Assembly: GCA_023634235.1 (NCBI GenBank)
Contig: JAMKCF010000042.1
Span: forward strand, 536,001-600,000
DNA from: Pisaster brevispinus
Lineage: Eukaryota; Echinodermata; Asteroidea; Forcipulatida; Asteriidae
Direction of reading: 5' to 3'
Length of the DNA stretch: 64,000 bases
The position numbers and the translations under genes were made by a program. The notes under the pieces were generated by a model, which ran no database searches, was not told the origin of the DNA, and saw only the letters and a list, made by a program, of their open reading frames with translations. Of the stretch, positions 23,451 to 37,260 are shown in pieces (position 1 is the first letter of the stretch; every line of letters starts with the position of its first letter).

Positions 23451-24768
23451 AAATGTAATGAGTTTAATTAATGCATAGGTTGGGCCACACCAATTGAGGA
23501 CATACTTGATTTTGACACAATTACCAAAATTATAACACTGCCTTAGTTTGTAATGATTTACTAAAATGTTTTGAGCGCTAGTAGACATAAATGCATTATT
23601 TTAAATGGAGGTCCACCATTTTTTGTACACATGTATATTTTTTGATGAGCGAGTCAATTAGTGGTTGGTGCAGAGGGTGGTGTGTTAATACTGAAATATT
23701 GTGAGTGGTATTATTATGGTTTTAGTACTAGGGTTAGGTTACAGCATGAAGTTTTAGTTCAGTGAACCGGGGCTTAATTCCGCAATACACTATAAGATTC
23801 ACCTTGAGATGTCAGTATTACCATAAAGATTTGTTTTGTTGACATCACACTTAATTTTCTAAGCACTTAAGACTACATGATAAATCTTGGTTCTTTGTGA
23901 AAACGAGCCCTGGTGATTGTTGCTATGGTTTTTGTTGGCATTTTAGCAGCGCCCTGCTAGCACAGTTCATTAAAACATGCATTCTGTCAATTTTGCGCTC
24001 AAGTTTATAATTTGAAATTTCTCATACATTTTTGAGTTATACTTATTGAGCAATGTGTATAAAGTTTGCTTTACTAGTGTAAATGATGGTACTCGAAAAG
24101 TTTCGAATGATTCAATCTTTCAACATGAAATATACATACATTAGGCCTTTTCGAAATACTTAGATAGTTATACAAAAATTAAATAAATGAATAAAGTAAA
24201 AGGTAACATAAGAATGTTGTCAAAGATTTTGTCCGGTTTTCTAACTTCAGCAAATCAATTAGTTTAAGTTTGTTCCACAATGAAATGATTTAACTTTAGG
24301 TTTTCTTTCCATGATTTCTCACATGTCCGAGAAAGACCGTTTTGTGACTTTAATAAAAAAAATCCTAATCTTTCCCCTGCAATCAAGTTTGAATTATTGT
24401 TGACATTTTCACTTATAATTTTGTGGTCAAAAGGTCTTGGCAAGCAAAACCACTGCAAAAATGAAAATGCCCTTACATGAAACAACTGATATTTTTTAGC
24501 AACGTGAGTTGAATGATTTCTTGTTTCTCTTCACAAAAGCCCTTTCATCTGTAGCGTTGTATTCCTAACTTTTCTGACTCCATCGAAATCCAAACGGTAT
24601 TGTACTTGAATTTAATTAATTTGCTATTCCACGATAACGCAACAATGCTTGGTATGAGGCCAGGTGTGCCAATTTTATCATATCAACTGATGTGAGTACC
24701 GAGCTACATTGTACAATATGGTGTTGGAGTCTGATGGATTCGGAAAAGGCCTAGAGTCAAACAACAAA

Positions 24769-24875
24769 CTAAGGCTGTATCTGAATTAGTGGCTGCGGCT
24801 GTGGCTTGATCGTTATGAGGTCCATAGAAACAGCCGTAGCCATAGCCATAGCCGCTACTTCGGCCACGGCCTAGG
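24769..24875. mobile_element. MITE inside the left arm
   Basis: Palindromic element starting CTAAGGCTGTATCTGAATTA and ending TCGGCCACGGCCTAGG, with a stem of GCTGCGGCTGTGGCT / AGCCATAGCCATAGCCGC. Related to the element at 15259-17683. It occurs at the matching place in the right arm, so it inserted before the duplication. Confidence 0.65.
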
Positions 24876-27336
24876 ATGGTCCTCTCCTCGAGTGTCTCAC
24901 AGTAAGGCATCGTCATTGGCCAGCTCGTCAAAGTTTGAGGAAATGATCTGGCTAGACTTGACACAGTCATTCTTCAGCTGGTGCCAGTCCAAAAAGCGTC
25001 AATTGCAAATGTAGCATCAACACCTGCCACTACATCACTTGAACAGTTTAACTTGTAGCGGAGAGTCATCTGGCTAAACTTGACACCAGTCCTTCTTCAG
25101 ATGGTGAGTTTATGTCATCTCCAAGGCCATCGTCTTAAGCTGAGGTAGAAAATAAACAATTTTTAAAGATTGGTTTGATAATTTATTTAAATACAAGTAT
25201 CGGGTGTTCTAAAGAGTAGTTAAGCGTGTAAGAAAAATGTCCCCAAGCGCCCTCCAGTCAGTTCTTCAACTCACTGAACACGCACAAACAACATGACAAA
25301 ACATTTTCTGGTTGTGTTTTTCTTTTCGTGATTAAAAGCAAAACATACAAGGTGTCTGCATGGTATGTTTATTGTGAATCAATGTATTCTTTCAAATCAA
25401 TGACTGGGACTCTTCAAATGTGCTCGTTCTGAAACTAACTCCTTTGCCAAATTTGTAATGGAATTTCGAATGATTTTTCCCGCCGAATTTTACAGAGAGG
25501 TCTGTTATTGATTCGTTGCACCTGTACCCTTCAACGATGCTCATCCAAACAAGTCTTGCTGTCACCAATCCACGACTGGCCAACTGAGGGGAAATATAGT
25601 GGGCACAGAAATGTTTATCTCTGTCCAGTCTTACATAAGCTTTACATAAAATTTTGTTTGAATTGTACAAATAAAATTGCTGGTTGCAACTGTCTTTACT
25701 ACAAAGACTCATCGCTAGACTGACAAACTCTTCTTCAGTTGGTGACACACTGTCCAAAAAGCAATAGTTAGCCTCAGCTATCCCTACGTCACGTCAACAG
25801 TTGAACTTGTAGCGGGGTGTCATGTAACTAGACTTGACATCAGTCCCTCTTCAGATGGAGGCACCTTCTTCCGACGGTGAGTGTATGTCATTTCTAAGGT
25901 CATCGCCCCAATCTGCAGTCGAAGATAAAAAAAAAGAATTATTGTAAAAACAATTAATTTTGGTAAACTCTTTTGAAACAAGTGTCAATTGTCTTTAGGA
26001 ACAGTTAAATGTCAATGCTATTATGGTATCAGAATATTCTCCTCATGCTCCAATCGGTCTTCAACTCATTGAACATGTACAACATTGCTTGTTGTGTTTT
26101 TGGTGTTATTTTTTATACCAGGTGGTTGTTTGTTGTGATTATTTCAAACCAAACGATGGGACCCAATGTATTCTTTCAAACAAGGTTTAAGCCAGGATTT
26201 GGTAGAAGGGTCTCAAAATGTGCTGGAAATTTAAAGACTGGATGTCCAAACTGTTTACTTACAATACATTTACATGTTAATGACAGATAAGACAGGGTGT
26301 ACAAATTTAAAACAGGGTGTCCAAAAGAAACCTAGACACGCCCCTCTTGCTAACACTATGCTTTCAAATTGATGATTGACCCCTTCATAATATGTGCTTA
26401 TTGTGAAACTTTACCCTCCTCGCTAGGTTTGATCTTACAATTGTTTTTCAAACTTACGAAGCGGCTCGTTGTTGACCTTTTGCACCTGTACCCTCCAACG
26501 ATGGCCATCCAAACAGGTCCGATTGCAGTCACTACTCCACAAGAGATTGCCCAACTGAGGGAAAATATAAAAGGCATAGACACATTTATTTCCAAACATT
26601 CTTGCATAATCTTTGTTGCAAGAGGCAGCTTTCATTGTTTCAAAAGGGATTTCAATTTGTTCGTTTTGCACACAATCCGTTTTGTTAAAGCAAGTTAACA
26701 AACTCGGTTGCTCTACCTCTGTGGTTGCTTAGTGTTTATGCTAACTTGCTGTTGTAGAATCTCAAAAGATAAGCCTACCAGTATTTTGCTGGTAACAGCT
26801 GTCGTAATAAACTTATGAGATTTTTTTGAGAGATTAAAAATCTGATTTTGTTTACCGGTGTTTCGTTTTTCCTTCCAAAATTTAACAAACAGATGTTTAA
26901 TTTTGTTCCTGATTCTCAACATTTCTTTATTGAGTTAAGTCCCAATGGGTATTTTTCACCATTTTCCTGCATTTTTATATAACTGATACATTACCAAATC
27001 TTTTGCCTGACCCCAGTCTCCGGTGGTAAGCATCACCTCAGCTCAGTGAAGATTTCAGCACACAAACTACTTCATCATCTTCAAGAAGAAAACATAGTCT
27101 GCTTTTTGGAAGAAAAACATCTAGAATGGTTAGCATTTTATGGTCACGTCAACAGACCAACTCAGGTTCACCACATACATCACCTGGGATAACCGCAATA
27201 CCTTACCAAACCATTGTCATTTACGGTGTCCCAGAGCTGCCATCTGTGCACAAGTGTTTGCAACAACATCTTTAGCATTATCAGCTAACACTGTGGACTG
27301 TGGAAAACAAAGAAGTTTGTAGCCTGTGGAGGCCAC

Positions 27337-27482
27337 ATTAAAAACGCTGTAAATAAAAAAGGGTTAAAGCTGTAAAGAAGAGACGTTAAAAGCTGTAAAG
27401 AAGAGGTGGTTAAAAGCTGCAAAGAAAATGTGGTTAGAAGCTGCAAAGAAGAGGTGGTTAGAAGCTGTGGAGTAAAAGGGTT
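27337..27482. repeat. Minisatellite GTTAAAAGCTGYAAAGAAGA, left arm
   Basis: About six units of 23-24 bp (AGCTGTAAAGAAGAGGTGGT, AGCTGCAAAGAAAATGTGGT and so on). The same minisatellite occurs inverted at 41282-41425 in the right arm, with a different order of unit variants. Confidence 0.9.
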
Positions 27483-30400
27483 ATTTTTCTTTCCCACTTA
27501 CCCTGATACTTAACCTGTGATACTTGACCAGCTGACCATCTTATACAGCTGACCTCACTGGCATACAGTCACTCATCAGGGGCACCAAAGGAAGGGTCTT
27601 CATCGTCTACTTGGCGGTTACGTGTGACGGTGTAGTTCTTAGTTTTGGCTTAAGACATTATGCTAAGGTACTTTTTTTACTGTCCTTAAAAAATACTGTG
27701 AAGGTACCGCAATGGAAATGACTTTGAACATCTTAGAATCAAGACTAATAACTACGCCAGTCACACCTTATACTTAACCTATCGCCAGTAAACCTGCTGA
27801 AAGAATAGAGAGTTAGTCTTATCTATAGGCCAACACTTTAAATACTCTATGCCTTTACTGTCTTACCATTCATACATACCCGGAGGCATCTTTGACGTCT
27901 TTCTCCGATAATCTGGCCTTTTCCCCCCTCTCTGCTCTCTTGTCTTTTTCAGTCTTGTATTTATTTATTTATTTTGTTTATTCGCAGCGCTCGCAATAAA
28001 GTTATCAAGTGAAACCCTATAAGCTCAATGGGCCCTATAAGCTTTAATTTTAAATATGTACATTTTGGGAAGTTTAAAAAAGAATCCTTGTGCTTGCTAC
28101 AGGTCCTTACTCCCTCCCTACCCATTTTCTCTCTTATTTCAATTCTGATCTAAACGAGCATAAAAACAGCTGTTTTGTTTACTACTGTCTGATAGGTTTT
28201 CACTTTTCAGGCTGGGACTAAATGTTATTCGTGCTCAGTTGAAAACGTCTTCATACAGAATTGATGTAATGTTGATATTAGGAATATGTAAATATTAATT
28301 TAGCTGGTCTAAATTATTTATTAACACTCCTAAATCAAACTTTAATCATCAAGTGAATGGTGATTGCACTGAAATGTTCGACTGTATGATTACTTCTAAA
28401 CCAATTTGGATGTGGGTTTTGGGCCGATAGTGCAAAGCAAAGGGGACAATCGCTAAATCAAGTTTGTTTCAAAATAATTAATTTATTTAATTTCTGCGTT
28501 AACCTAAATCTTGATCTAGTTGAGCACAAGTACAGCTATGTTGCCTTTTTGTTGTGTCTTATACTTTCCAATTTGCAGAAACGTATTACTCTTTATGCTC
28601 AGTTGAAAACGTCTTCATTCAGAAGTGATGTAATGCTGATGTTAGGATTATGTAAATATCAATTTAGCTGGTCTAAATTATCTATTTAATTCTCCTAAAC
28701 CAAACATTAATCATCAAATGAATGGTGATTGGACTGGAAGATTTGACTGGTGCATGAATATTTCTAAAACACTTATGCTGTTTGATTTTGTACCCACAGT
28801 ACAAGTACCTGCAGCAAAAGGGGCAAGTGCAAGTTTTTGAAACCTATTTAATTATTCAATTTTGTGCTTTATTTCCTAAACCCCCAAACTCATCTTTTCA
28901 GACGAATTATTGAAAATAATCACAACTAAATTTTGAGTTGTATTTTTTTACCCAACCTTATGTAGACATTACGGTATTTGAAATATTATTATACAATTAT
29001 GACAATTAAATTTAAACATGACAACCGACGACTTGAAGTATCAACTCTGGCAGAAATTTCCAAGCAGTAAGACCAGTCTCCTAATTCCAAAGCATCATTG
29101 GCTTCGACCAATATGCAAATTAAGAAATGCCAAGACAAAGTGAATTCACCTCAAAACCATACTAGCAAGGACAACATCAACAAGATCGCCGAACATCGTG
29201 GAGGGGAAGGGGTTTCACAAAAATGGGGAGGGACTCTGAAAGAGAACGGGTTAGATCTTCTCTTACTTTTCGCAGTCTTCACCTTGTCTTTATCTTTAAG
29301 GTCAACTTGCGTTATCCGACCTCCACTAATCCATCAACAATCTAACTTTGTTTTTATTAGAGAGGTCAATAATCTGAACTTTTTTTTCAATTATTTTTTT
29401 TCACAACTCAGTAGAAAGAGTTTCATGTTCATTCAGTTCATTTCAATTCAATTTTGTATCTTGTGAAAACACATGAAATTTGTTTTCTGATGTACAGAAC
29501 TTATACAAACTTGTTAAAGTACATGGTGCCTCCGCAAAACTTTGACTGGATTGTATTTACTGGCGGCAGTTGCTCGAGAAAATAAAAGAAAAAAGGGGGA
29601 CATAAAGTGCTTTATTTAAGGGGTGAATGAACAGGCGAACTTAAAAAGTGGAGACCGGATATACGGCAAAGTTTTCTTTACCTTAATCCGGCGAAGACTC
29701 CAATGTACGTCCACATACCACAATCCAAAGATCTTCAACTCCCATCTGGTCACAGCCTCTTTTGGGTCGTCAGCTCAAAGCTGTTCCCTTCTTTTGCAAA
29801 TCAGGAAACAGTCCGGTCCCTATCTCTTGAAGTTTGCTATCCGAGCTGGCTTCAGGGTCTGTCTCAAGTCGTTCCATATGGGTCCACCACAAACAGCTGC
29901 CACGATTGTTCCCCTTTTAAACTGGAAAAAACCCATCAGTGCTACAGTTCAAATTGAGCAAACATTTCAACCCTATCAGGACCGGGCCCATATTTTCGAA
30001 AATGTTTCAACTTTTTCCCTCTGCAGTCATTTTGTAAAACAATAGTTGTTATCAGGGTCAGCTGTTACAATGGCAACCATTTGTTTTACCTTGGATCAAA
30101 TGATTTTAACGGTTTCAAAGTGTGTTTTGTCTTTTTCTACAAAATGTCAATATAATAAAACTTATAAACGATGACGCCTTATTGACACAACTTGTTCTAG
30201 GGACTAAAGTTATTTATTATTTCAAAATGTGATAAACAAATAACAGTCTTTTTTGCTGAAAAAGAAAAAAACCTGGACGAAAACAAATAGGAGGAGTGCT
30301 AAATAAAACCCCTAATTGTAGGTCCCAAGCCTCACCTCAACAAGGGTTCTTTGGAACGATGTGTTCGACTCTCCTACTCTCCAGCCATTTGCAAGCTCCA

Positions 30401-30492
30401 CACCGAAAGTAGCTTTTGCTTTTAAAGTCTATGTTCGAAACCACAGAACTTGGTAAATCTCAAGTTATGAACTAAATTGCTTAACAGTTAAT

Positions 30493-30785
30493 TTTTGTGA
30501 TAAATTATCGAGTAAAGTTCATCAGAAAACGCGAAGTCCAAATCCTACGCTGTAGTCGAGAGGTACGCCATGCTGCCCGCTGACATGTCCAATCTGAATG
30601 CCTTGTGGAATTGTCCACAATGAGTACTTCGAAAACGGAGCAAATCTCCTTATTTGCATAACAATGAAGATATTGTACGAGTGACTGCGTTCCGCAGCAA
30701 ATCCCAGTGCAAGGAATGTACTGAATGAACTTGTTGAGTAACTGCATCAATCCCGAATGGCTTCATTAATTTATTCCAGTGCGAG
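30493..30785. repeat. Highly conserved block of the left arm
   Basis: About 290 bp that matches 37890-38182 in reverse complement with about eight substitutions and one 1-bp gap by eye, against much lower identity in neighbouring parts of the arms. It contains an octamer ATGCAAAT (in TTATGCAAATAAGG on the minus strand). An ATG-initiated frame of 80 codons is open in both copies. In that frame about four differences are nonsynonymous and three synonymous, which gives no sign of protein constraint. Confidence 0.75.
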
Positions 30786-31093
30786 AACAAATAGTGGCAA
30801 GTAGGCTGAAATGGAGAAATATCTCCCAAAAACCAACGGGGTATTTAGGCAGGGTAATGGTGGCAGGGGTTCCGGTAGGCCCACACCCCTGTCATTGTTC
30901 GATATAAAATACTGCATCTGCTTGGGTTGGAACGCAATACCAATTTGTACCATTGTTATTTCCACTCTAAATTAACGAAAAGATTAATTAAACTAAATAC
31001 TTAAACTGAACAAATTCCATGCCACGTCTTACCGCGGAATTCTGCGTTACGCCCTGCTGCGGTAAAAATTAATACGCACGTTACAATCGCCAT

Positions 31094-31524
31094 CAGGCAC
31101 TTTTCAGGTGTCCGTTTTTAATTAAAAAGTAATTACTCCGCCATTTTATTTTATTTGTATTTAAAAAATTTAAGGTTCCTCAACTACACCTAGCCAAATA
31201 GCATGCCAATTGTCTTGTTACCATCGGGGTTGATTTCACACCAACAAAAATCCACCAATGACCAGTTCTCCCGGTATTCCCTTGGGAAATGTAAGAAATG
31301 TAAGAAATTATAATGTTTTTGCTGACTCATCAAACACGAGGGTTTCATTCAAACAAATGGCTTAGAGACACATGTGGGCTGATCTCAATGGAAATTTTGC
31401 TTGAATTTATTTTATTTAGTCACAAGGGTCTATATCCAATAGTTTGGGCGATTTAAACATGATTGTGTTCTCAAAAAACACGTATTACACGCAAAATATA
31501 AAACGGACACCTGAAAAGTGCCTG
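31094..31524. mobile_element. TIR element in the spacer, 431 bp
   Basis: Left end CAGGCACTTTTCAGGTGTCC and right end GGACACCTGAAAAGTGCCTG are perfect inverted repeats of at least 20 bp. No clear target-site duplication is visible. Non-coding. It sits just inside the inner edge of the left arm. Confidence 0.7.
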
Positions 31525-31758
31525 AAAGCGTAGGGTGTGATTTTTTTTGATGGTGTCACGAAGTGTTAAGCTAAAAACTCAATGAAATTGGGCCGAAGAT
31601 GTTTGTGATAAAATCACCAGCTTAAAATTTGTGTTTATAAACTTTTTGACGTGAGGGATCGCACTTTTGTTGTGTCGAACTCAAACAATTAGAAAATGGT
31701 TAATTAAATTCGACAAAAGAGCGACGTTTAGCGCAAACTTTTGATTTAATTTCGACAC

Positions 31759-31820
31759 TGCCGTGTAGCACGGCAAGCTCTGCCGTGCTACACGGCAAGC
31801 TCTGCCGTGCTACACGGTAG
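31759..31820. repeat. Palindromic tandem repeat CTGCCGTGCTACACGGCAAG
   Basis: Two and a half units of about 25 bp. Each unit is itself nearly palindromic (GCCGTG...CACGGC), so the tract can fold several ways. Confidence 0.8.
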
Positions 31821-32899
31821 TTGCACGGGCGATGCTCTTTGCTAATATGCATGTGCAAAGCTTTTAACAATGTTGTTTGTGTATTTTCTAATAATGTGAA
31901 CGTTCTCCTTGTTAGTACCGTAGCTGGGAGTATTCCGGGATGGCATGAGAAACAACTTCTGACTGGAACAAACTTAATTTGTAGATTTCAGAAATAAGCT
32001 AATCGACTTTGTTTGACACTCTTGAAAACAGACGATGTACACCAATTTGACCTTTGTCATCGATTCGTTTTAATTGCCGCATTTTTGCCGTGCGAAAATC
32101 ATTTGAGTTCGACACGGCAAAAAAGCGACGTTAAATCATTACTTAATTTTTTTAAATTTATTTATTTATTTATTTTGTTTTTGTTTTTGGGGGGTCTATT
32201 GCATTTGGCTAGTTTTTTTGTAACATTATTTTATTGGTCTTTGAATGATCAAATGGGCGGGTTTTTTCGGGGTTAAAAAAATTACTGAGTGCCATGTAAA
32301 TTATTATTAGTTCTAAATTCTCCGAAACTGGTGGGAAAAAAAGCAAAACCCCCCGACATTTAATCATAATGGCACCATTCATTACCTTGATATTTGATTG
32401 TCAGATTCTGGGCACACTAAATCTCATGGTGGATTTGCAACCCAATTGCAGACTACGCTTTTATTAGCTCAGATGTCCATGCAAAGCATCCCAAGGTTAT
32501 TTCACTAACCTTATAAGGCAACTTATACATTTATAACAACACACTTTTCTACCTCTCAGTAAATGACTTTATGATACATTTAGGTTAAGCAGGTTAGTAG
32601 AAAGGCATTACCAAAAGTGGGCTAAGTGCAATCGAGACAGAAGTGCCAATTTGACACATGAAGCCTCTGGCAGCGGAAATTAACCCCGCTGTACTTTCTT
32701 CGGTTTTACACGAAGCAGTTTTCCAACACATCTTTCCCTTAGAAAGTGATTTGACTGTAGATTGATTTTCTTCTTTGAGATTTCCCAGAGATGGTAGACT
32801 GTAAATTGCCTCGGTGACAAGGGCATCAATTTGACACGTAATTTTTGTAAATAAAACTCTGTCTTGTCACTCCTACTTCAGAATGAATTCATATACGGA

Positions 32900-34311
32900 G
32901 ACGATCCTCAGAGGCGTAAACATTGCGAATTTCACAAAAAATTGGCTTTGCAATTTTTTTTATAATATAAAGAAGAACTATAAAAAAATAAAATAATAAA
33001 ATCAATAAAAAGAAAATAGAAAAGAAACAGAAATCAACAAATAAATAAAAGTAAGAATAAAGAATTAAAAAAATAAAATAAAGTAACATAAATAAAATAA
33101 AATATGTTTTAATTAATAACATAAATGAAATAATAAACTAAATGAAATTAATATAAAAAAAAAATAAATAAATCAACTATTAAATATACATAAGTCATTT
33201 TAATTTATAAAATATATTAAAATTAAAAATATTTATGAATGTTTTAAATAAAATGAAAAAATTGAGAAATAACCCCCAAATTAATAAAAAAATTAAAATT
33301 ACAAAATAGTTCACGTTTTAAGATTTAAAAAAAATACACACAAAATATATAAATTATTTTAATTTATTAAATTGATAAAATTAATAAAAAATAGCATTAA
33401 TTAAAAATAAATTTATGAATTCAACAAAATAAATAATTTATAAAATTAAATAAATTCATAAAATAAAAAAAAAATTAATGACATTAAAAAACAAGAAAAT
33501 TCAAGATTTTGGAAAAAAAATAATGAAAAACAAAATATTAATAAAATTAGTTTATTTAATACAAACAAACAAACAAATACAATTAAATCAATAAAAACAA
33601 ATAATTACATATTTATCATTCATTATATTATTCAATAAATTATTCAAAAAATTTAATAAAAAAAAAATAAAAAAATAAATGAAATTCAAAAAATAAAAAA
33701 AATTAATAACATTCAAAACAATAAAGTTTCAAGATTTTAGAATAAATAAAACGAGTACAATTATTGGGGAAAAATTTAGTTAGATTACTTAATACAATAA
33801 ATACAATTAAGTCAGTTAAAACAAATGATAATATTATAATCATTTATTATAATATTCAAATATAAAAACATATAAAAAACAATCATAAGCCTGCTCTTAA
33901 ACAATCATATTCATAAAATTAAAATATATAAAATTAATAAATAAAATAAAATGGATAAAATAAAAATAAATTGAATAAAATGAATCAAATAAATAAAATG
34001 AATAGGCCTAAAGGAAATAAAAAGTGATAACATTAATGATATTAGTAAAAAAAAAGATTTTAAAAAAATAATAATAAAATATATTTAAATAAAATTTTCA
34101 AAATTTAAGAGCAAATAACTCAATGAAAACAGGTGATGACATTCTAAACATTTAATTTCTTTATGAAAATTTGTTAACATTAAAATAGAATGTAAAACAT
34201 TTATGCATGCTATTAAAAGAGAAATACATAAAAAATATATTCTTGATTAAAAAAATCATTATAATTAAATAAATCATACAATGAATAACATGAATCAATT
34301 GAATTTTATGA
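32900..34311. repeat. AT-rich low-complexity tract (AATAAA-type)
   Basis: About 1.4 kb almost entirely of A and T in AATAAA, AAATAAAT and TTAATAAA words, passing smoothly into the 9-bp satellite. It looks like a decayed older part of the same array or of a related simple repeat. Confidence 0.8.
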
Positions 34312-37260
34312 TTAAAATGAATAAAATGAATAAAATGAATAAAATGAATAAAATGAATAAAATGAATAAAATGAATAAAATGAATAAAATGAATAAAATG
34401 AATAAAATGAATAAAATGAATAAAATGAATAAAATGAATAAAATGAATAAAATGAATAAAATGAATAAAATGAATAAAATGAATAAAATGAATAAAATGA
34501 ATAAAATGAATAAAATGAATAAAATGAATAAAATGAATAAAATGAATAAAATGAATAAAATGGATAAAATGAATAAAATGAATAAAATGAATAAATTGAA
34601 TAAAATGAATAAAATGAATAAAATGAATAAAATGAATAAAATGAATAAAATGAATAAAATGAATAAAATGAATAAATTGAATAAAATGAATAAAATGAAT
34701 AAAATGAATAAAATGAATAAAAGGAATAAATTGAATAAAATAAATAAAATGAATAAAATGAATAAAATGAATAAAATGAATAAAATGCATAAAATAAATA
34801 AAATGCATAAAATGAATAAAATGAATAAAATGAATAAATTGAATAAAATGACTAAAATGACTAAAATGACTAAAATGACTAAAATGACTAAAATGACTAA
34901 AATGACTAAAATGACTAAAATGACTAAAATGACTAAAATGACTAAAATGACTAAAATGACTAAAATGACTAAAATGACTAAAATGACTAAAATGACTAAA
35001 ATGACTAAAATGACTAAAATGACTAAAATGACTAAAATGACTAAAATGACTAAAATGACTAAAATGACTAAAATGACTAAAATGACTAAAATGACTAAAA
35101 TGACTAAAATGACTAAAATGACTAAAATGACTAAAATGACTAAAATGACTAAAATGACTAAAATGACTAAAATGACTAAAATGACTAAAATGACTAAAAT
35201 GACTAAAATGACTAAAATGACTAAAATGACTAAAATAACTAAAATGACTAAAATGACTTAAATGACTAAAATGACTAAAATGACTAAAATGACTAAAATG
35301 ACTAAAATGACTAAAATGACTAAAATGACTAAAATGACTAAAATGACTAAAATGACTAAAATGACTAAAATGACTAAAATGACTAAAATGACTAAAATAA
35401 CTTTAATAACTTTAATGACTTAAATGACTAAAATGACTAAAATGACTAAAATGACTAAAATGACTAAAATGACTAAAATGACTAAAATGACTAAAATGAC
35501 TAAAATGACTAAAATGACTAAAATGACTAAAATGACTAAAATGACTAAAATGACTAAAATGACTAAAATGACTAAAATGACTAAAATGACTTAAATGACT
35601 AAAATGAATAAAATGAAAAAAAATGAATGAAATGAATAAAATGAAAAAATTGAATATTATGAATAAATTGAATGAAATGACTAAAATGACTTAAATGACT
35701 AAAATGACTAAAATGACTAAAATAACTAAAATGACTAAAATGACTAAAATGACTAAAATGACTAAAATGACTAAAATGACTAAAATGAATAAAATGAATA
35801 AAATGAATAAAATGAATAAAATGAATAAAATGACTAAAATGACTAAAATGAATAAAATGAATAAAATGAATAAAAGGAATAAAAGGAATAAAAGGAATAA
35901 AAGGAATAAAAGGAATAAAAGGAATAAAATGAATAAAATGAATAAAATGAATAAAATGAATAAAATGAATAAAATGAATAAAATGAATAAAATGAATAAA
36001 ATGAATAAAATGAATAAAATGAATAAAATGAATAAAATGAATAAAATGAATAAAATGAATAAAATGACTAAAATGACTAAAATGACTAAAATGACTAAAA
36101 TGACTAAAATGACTAAAATGACTAAAATGACTTAAATGACTAAAATGAATAAAATGAAAAAAAATGAATGAAATGAATAAAATGAAAAAATTGAATATTA
36201 TGAATAAATTGAATGAAATGACTAAAATGACTTAAATGACTAAAATGACTAAAATGACTAAAATAACTAAAATGACTAAAATGACTAAAATGACTAAAAT
36301 GACTAAAATGACTAAAATGACTAAAATGAATAAAATGAATAAAATGAATAAAATGAATAAAATGAATAAAATGAATAAAATGAATAAAATGAATAAAAGG
36401 AATAAAAGGAATAAAAGGAATAAAAGGAATAAAAGGAATAAAAGGAATAAAATGAATAAAATGAATAAAATGAATAAAATGAATAAAATGAATAAAATGA
36501 ATAAAATGAATAAAATGAATAAAATGAATAAAATGAATAAAATGAATAAAATGAATAAAATGAATAAAATGAATAAAATGAATAAAATGAATAAAATGAA
36601 TAAAATGAATAAAATGAATAAAATGAATAAAATGAATAAAATGAATAAAATGAATAAAATGAATAAAATGAATAAAATGAATAAAATGAATAAAATGAAT
36701 AAAATGAATAAAATGAATAAAATGAATAAAATGAATAAAATGAATAAAATGAATAAAATGAATAAAATGAATAAAATGAATAAAATGAATAAAATGAATA
36801 AAATGAATAAAATGAATAAAATGAATAAAATGAATAAAATGAATAAAATGAATAAAATGAATAAAATGAATAAAATGAATAAAATGAATAAAATGACTAA
36901 AATGACTAAAATGACTAAAATGACTAAAATGACTAAAATGACTAAAATGACTAAAATGACTAAAATGACTAAAATGACTAAAATGACTAAAATGACTAAA
37001 ATGACTAAAATGACTAAAATGACTAAAATGACTAAAATGACTAAAATGACTAAAATGACTAAAATGACTAAAATGACTAAAATGACTAAAATGACTAAAA
37101 TGACTAAAATGACTAAAATGACTAAAATGACTAAAATGACTAAAATGACTAAAATGACTAAAATGACTAAAATGACTTAAATGACTAAAATGAATAAAAT
37201 GACTAAAATGACTAAAATGACTAAAATGACTAAAATGACTAAAATGACTAAAATGACTAG
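34312..37260. repeat. 9-bp satellite, ATGAATAAA and ATGACTAAA blocks
   Basis: About 2.95 kb of uninterrupted 9-bp units in homogeneous blocks. ATGAATAAA is at about 34312-34850, ATGACTAAA at about 34851-35600. Both types are mixed at 35600-36150 with runs of six AGGAATAAA, then ATGAATAAA at about 36327-36890 and ATGACTAAA at about 36891-37260. A stretch starting near 35581 is repeated 541 bp further on with the same marker units. The 9-bp period has no stop in one frame, giving spurious (Met-Asn-Lys)n and (Met-Thr-Lys)n ORFs. Confidence 0.98.

Larger units (their letters stand above)
23550..30990. repeat. Left arm of a large inverted duplication
   Basis: About 7.4 kb that aligns in reverse complement with 37670-45485. 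Landmarks pair at a nearly constant coordinate sum of about 68.7-68.8 kb: 24040 with 44745, 27337-27482 with 41282-41425, 28740 with 40020, 29215 with 39560, 30505-30750 with 37929-38174. Identity varies from poor to about 97%. The arm holds roughly 0.8-kb tandem-like units (for example the motif CTAGACTTGACA...TCTTCAG near 24945, 25070, 25712 and 25828), a MITE and a minisatellite. ORFs inside (for example 25392-25757 minus, 29098-29466 plus) are not conserved as reading frames between the arms, so I call no gene. Confidence 0.88.

Noticed and set aside
23000..24000. Possible exons 3-8 of the channel pseudogene
   Set aside because: I looked for the LHPQGELP, CGCRDYRWPG and TM2 motifs in this stretch and found none. 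The sequence passes into a repeat and the left arm.
25392..25757. 121-codon minus-strand ORF with many cysteines in the left arm
   Set aside because: The frame is not kept in the matching part of the right arm, no domain is recognisable, and it lies in a repeated unit. A transcript would change this view.
29098..30045. ORFs of 122 and 140 codons in the left arm
   Set aside because: The right-arm counterparts are open only in parts and in shifted frames. No known family is recognised.
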